From the NCBI GenBank assembly GCA_040384645.1, contig JAZKIX010000023.1, positions 1 through 35,478 of the forward strand: 35,478 nt of DNA, written 5' to 3'. Below the pieces are notes generated by a model. That model searched no databases and was not told where the DNA came from. It saw only the letters and a program-made list of their open reading frames with translations. The position numbers were made by a program, and so were the translations under genes. Origin of the DNA: JAZKIX01 sp040384645. GTDB taxonomy: Bacteria > Pseudomonadota > Gammaproteobacteria > Burkholderiales > Burkholderiaceae_D. Shown here one piece after another: positions 33,778 through 35,478 of this stretch (its first letter is position 1; each line of letters starts with the position of its first letter).

Positions 33778-34405
33778 TCGAATCGAAGTTTTGTTAGTCG
33801 ATGACCATGCCGTGGTGCGCAACGGTGTGCGCCTGATGCTTAGCATCGCCAGCGATATCGTGGTGACCGGTGAAGCCGAGACCGCCTACGATGCTTTACG
33901 GTTGGCTGGCGAACAGCATTTCGATGTGGCGTTGGTCGATATTGCCATGCCCGGCCGTAGCGGACTGGAATTGCTGAAGCAATTGCGGGCAGAATATCCT
34001 GGCCTGGCAGTGCTGATATTGAGTATGTATTCCGAAGAGGTGTATGCCGTACGCGCCATCAAACATGGCGCCGCAGGTTACCTGACCAAATCGACTTCCG
34101 CCGAGACCTTGGTCGCCGCCGTGCGTAAAGCGGCCGCCGGCGGCAAGCATATCAGCGCCGCCTTTGCCGAGAACCTGGCTAGCATGTTGGCTGGTCGTAA
34201 GATGTCGCATGAAGCTTTATCCGACCGCGAGCTGGAAGTATTGAAGCGCCTGGCCACCGGCGACAGCTTGGTCAAAATCGCCGAAACACTGCATCTAAGC
34301 GCCAGCACGGTGACGACATATCGCTTACGCATCCTTGAAAAAATGGATATGAAAAGCAATGTAGAACTGGCGCGCTATGCGCTGGAGAGTGGCTTGGTGA
34401 TTTAG
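33767..34405 (+). CDS. NarL/FixJ-type response regulator, partner of the adjacent kinase
   Basis: A 212-residue regulator. The receiver domain has the acidic pair D12-D13 and phosphoacceptor D58 in ALVDIAMPG, and K in GAAGYLTKS. The LuxR-type helix-turn-helix starts LSDRELEVLKRLATG with recognition segment SASTVTTYRLRILEKM. The start is a TTG at 33767 with GGAGG at 33756-33760, giving an 11-base overlap with the kinase gene and coupled translation. The frame is open further upstream but would put nonsense sequence before the domain. Gene order marks it as the cognate output of the kinase; targets are unknown. A 28-bp palindrome begins two bases after its stop. Confidence 0.93.
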   Translation: MKNNRIEVLLVDDHAVVRNGVRLMLSIASDIVVTGEAETAYDALRLAGEQHFDVALVDIAMPGRSGLELLKQLRAEYPGLAVLILSMYSEEVYAVRAIKHGAAGYLTKSTSAETLVAAVRKAAAGGKHISAAFAENLASMLAGRKMSHEALSDRELEVLKRLATGDSLVKIAETLHLSASTVTTYRLRILEKMDMKSNVELARYALESGLVI

Positions 34406-34406
34406 G

Positions 34407-34434
34407 GTAGGGGCACGGCATGCCGTGCACCTAC
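34407..34434. repeat. 28-bp GC-rich palindrome directly after the regulator gene
   Basis: Two 14-base arms centred on the CATG at 34419-34422 match with one mismatch (GTAGG..GCACGGCA against its complement). It starts two bases after the stop codon. No T-run follows, so it may be a REP-like extragenic palindrome or an RNA-stabilising hairpin. The GTAGGGGC...type palindrome is, as I recall, common in bacterial genomes. Confidence 0.6.
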
Positions 34435-34482
34435 GCGGTGTTCAAAATTGCAACTATTCCGCTCGTGGCGTCGTCTATGTTC

Positions 34483-34511
34483 GCCCCTTTGACCGTTGGT
34501 GCGAAAGGGGC
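34483..34511 (+). terminator. possible terminator hairpin after the three-gene signalling operon
   Basis: GCCCCTTT and AAAGGGGC form a perfect 8-base stem with a 13-base loop, about 78 bases after the regulator stop. No T-run follows, so termination is only a suggestion. Confidence 0.3.
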
Positions 34512-34596
34512 AGGGGACGCCCGGCGAGGGAAAGGGTTTCCGCCGTGCAGCTAGAGGCAGCGTCGGCTGAATAACTGCGATAAATCATAAAATAGG

Positions 34597-34672
34597 GGGA
34601 GTATAAGCAATAATATGGGCTATCCCGCACGTATTCATTGCGCTAGAAATAATACTGTGCCGAGTATTATTT
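34597..34672 (+). repeat. dispersed intergenic element, copy B
   Basis: GGGAGTATA at 34597, core CCGCACGTATTCATTG at 34625-34640 (15 of 16 bases as in copy A), dyad ATACT / AGTAT with a 6-base loop at 34652-34667. Here the stem extends to a perfect 10-base pair (34647-34656 with 34663-34672). Box-to-core distance is 28 bases. It points toward the PAS gene, 440 bases away. Confidence 0.75.
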
Positions 34673-34803
34673 GACGATTTGGAACCTAAAACAGCCTCAG
34701 GTGCAGGCTCTGATCTAGGTCGCAGCGTTATACAGCTGCAATGGCCGCAGCTCTCCCCCATATTTTTCGCCTCGATAACCCGAAATTTTGGTGCGCCCCT
34801 AAA

Positions 34804-34947
34804 TCACCTTTGGACAGGCAGCAAATCGCCTGCGATAGCAATCCAATCGCCCACTTCGATTCCCACACTGCGCCTGAATAAAACATCCCGTATGGTTTGA
34901 AATTTGAACGGCAGCAATAGCAAGCGATCAACCATGCGTATCACCAT
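34804..34947 (-). CDS. possible small protein or gene remnant, unrecognised
   Basis: A 47-residue frame with ATG at 34947 (or 34935) and TGA at 34804; it contains LLLLPFKFQTIRDVLFRR and VGIEVGDWIAIAGDL. The last motif loosely recalls the beta domain of MscS-type channels, but the stretch is far too short to assign. No ribosome-binding site. The frame stays open after the TGA, which suggests a decayed gene; chance is also possible. Confidence 0.2.
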   Translation of the reverse strand: MVIRMVDRLLLLPFKFQTIRDVLFRRSVGIEVGDWIAIAGDLLPVQR

Positions 34948-35111
34948 GTCAATCAGTTGAGAAAACGCAAGGCTTCTCCATATTCTCCATTTTTGTGTTT
35001 ATGCCGCTTTTTTTCTTGTCCATACTTGATCCTATTTAAGTCTGCCAGCGGCAATCACCAACAACCAATAGCCGATGCTGGAATATCGTTTCGCGTGGGA
35101 GAGATCGCTCT

Positions 35112-35478
35112 ATGGCTACCGATTACCAGAGAAGACGCCTTGCTTTAGCCCTTGATGCGGCAAAAATGTCGCTATGGGATTCATTGGTGCCACAGGGCAA
35201 TGTGCTGAAAAGTAAAATTTTTTGGATTGATGCTGGACTCGGCTTGCTGGGACTGACACCGCAAAAGACCACGCAAACTTTCCACGCCTTTTTACAAAGC
35301 GTCCATCCCGACGATGCACAGCAAGTAGTCAACACCATGCAAAACGCGATCAACCACATTAGCGACTATGAGGTGCAGTTCCGTGTTGTATGGCCCGACC
35401 TGTCGGTACATTGGTTAAATGCAAAAGCGCAAGTAATAGTCAGTGCAAGTGGTCATTCGATCCGCACCATCGGACTGA
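35112..35478 (+). CDS. PAS-domain protein, 3' end beyond window
   Basis: The first 122 residues of a longer protein, open to the window edge. It begins RRRLALALDAAKMSLWDS, then LLGLTPQKTTQTFHAFLQSVHPDD, YEVQFRVVWPDLSVHWL and HSIRTIGL, the pattern of a PAS_3-type sensor domain. Such domains usually head histidine kinases or GGDEF/EAL proteins; the output domain is not visible. The ATG at 35112 follows GGGAGAG about nine bases upstream. It is transcribed in the same direction as the preceding operon but separated by about 700 bases, so it is likely a separate unit. Confidence 0.8.
   Translation, partial: MATDYQRRRLALALDAAKMSLWDSLVPQGNVLKSKIFWIDAGLGLLGLTPQKTTQTFHAFLQSVHPDDAQQVVNTMQNAINHISDYEVQFRVVWPDLSVHWLNAKAQVIVSASGHSIRTIGL

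Larger units (their letters stand above)
34435..35111. other. intergenic region between the regulator and the PAS gene
   Basis: About 680 bases. It contains a hairpin at 34483-34511, dispersed element B (34597-34672) and a possible 47-residue minus-strand ORF (34804-34947). Other open frames look random. A promoter for the PAS gene should lie near the right end but was not identified. Confidence 0.5.

Noticed and set aside
1..35478. CRISPR arrays, tRNA or rRNA genes, insertion sequences
   Set aside because: No regular spacer repeats, tRNA or rRNA-like sequence, or transposase was seen on either strand.

Overview
The window looks like a chromosomal segment of a betaproteobacterium, most likely Oxalobacteraceae (Undibacterium, Herminiimonas, Collimonas, Glaciimonas type). 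This rests on moderate GC content, the gene repertoire and the small DNA-binding proteins at the left end, and is inference rather than a database result. Five N runs (4234-4243, 8645-8714, 24767-24776, 25733-25742, 33242-33251) mark assembly gaps inside genes. At three of them the flanks are short exact direct repeats, and collapsing repeat plus Ns restores the expected reading frame, so those genes are probably intact.

Layout: (1) 1-1760, two small paralogous helix-turn-helix proteins and an orphan NarL/LuxR-type response regulator on the minus strand. (2) 2564-25397, a long plus-strand exopolysaccharide locus of the Wzx/Wzy type: outer-membrane export lipoprotein (Wza type), chain-length/BY-kinase-like protein (Wzc type), acyltransferase, GMC flavoprotein, initiating sugar-phosphate transferase (WcaJ type), ManC, Gmd, Fcl, flippase, GT2, polymerase, a fused double GT4, UDP-glucose dehydrogenase, a second acyltransferase and a NodB-type deacetylase. 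A third acyltransferase, paralogous to the first, converges on it from the minus strand (25404-26563). (3) 27135-29234, a REC-PAS-GGDEF-EAL protein with both catalytic motifs intact. (4) 29773-34405, a tight three-gene signalling unit: CheB-CheR-PAS fusion, PAS histidine kinase and NarL-type regulator. It is followed by a PAS protein cut by the window end.

How the genes fit together: ManC, Gmd and Fcl supply GDP-mannose and GDP-L-fucose, and Ugd supplies UDP-glucuronate. The WcaJ-type enzyme starts the lipid-linked repeat unit. The GT2 and the two GT4 domains could add three more sugars. The flippase and polymerase carry the unit across and polymerise it, and the Wza/Wzc pair exports it. Three GNAT-fold acyltransferases, a GMC oxidoreductase and a deacetylase would decorate the polymer. 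No phosphomannomutase and no low-molecular-weight tyrosine phosphatase (Wzb) is present here. The Wzc-type protein lacks the Walker A lysine, the Walker B aspartate and the C-terminal tyrosines, so it is probably a pseudokinase.

The least explained signal is an intergenic element of about 71 bp present four times (606-677, 15331-15402, 29297-29367, 34597-34672). It has a fixed internal layout and a dyad whose arms change in a compensating way. It lies only between genes, in both orientations, and matches no element I can name.
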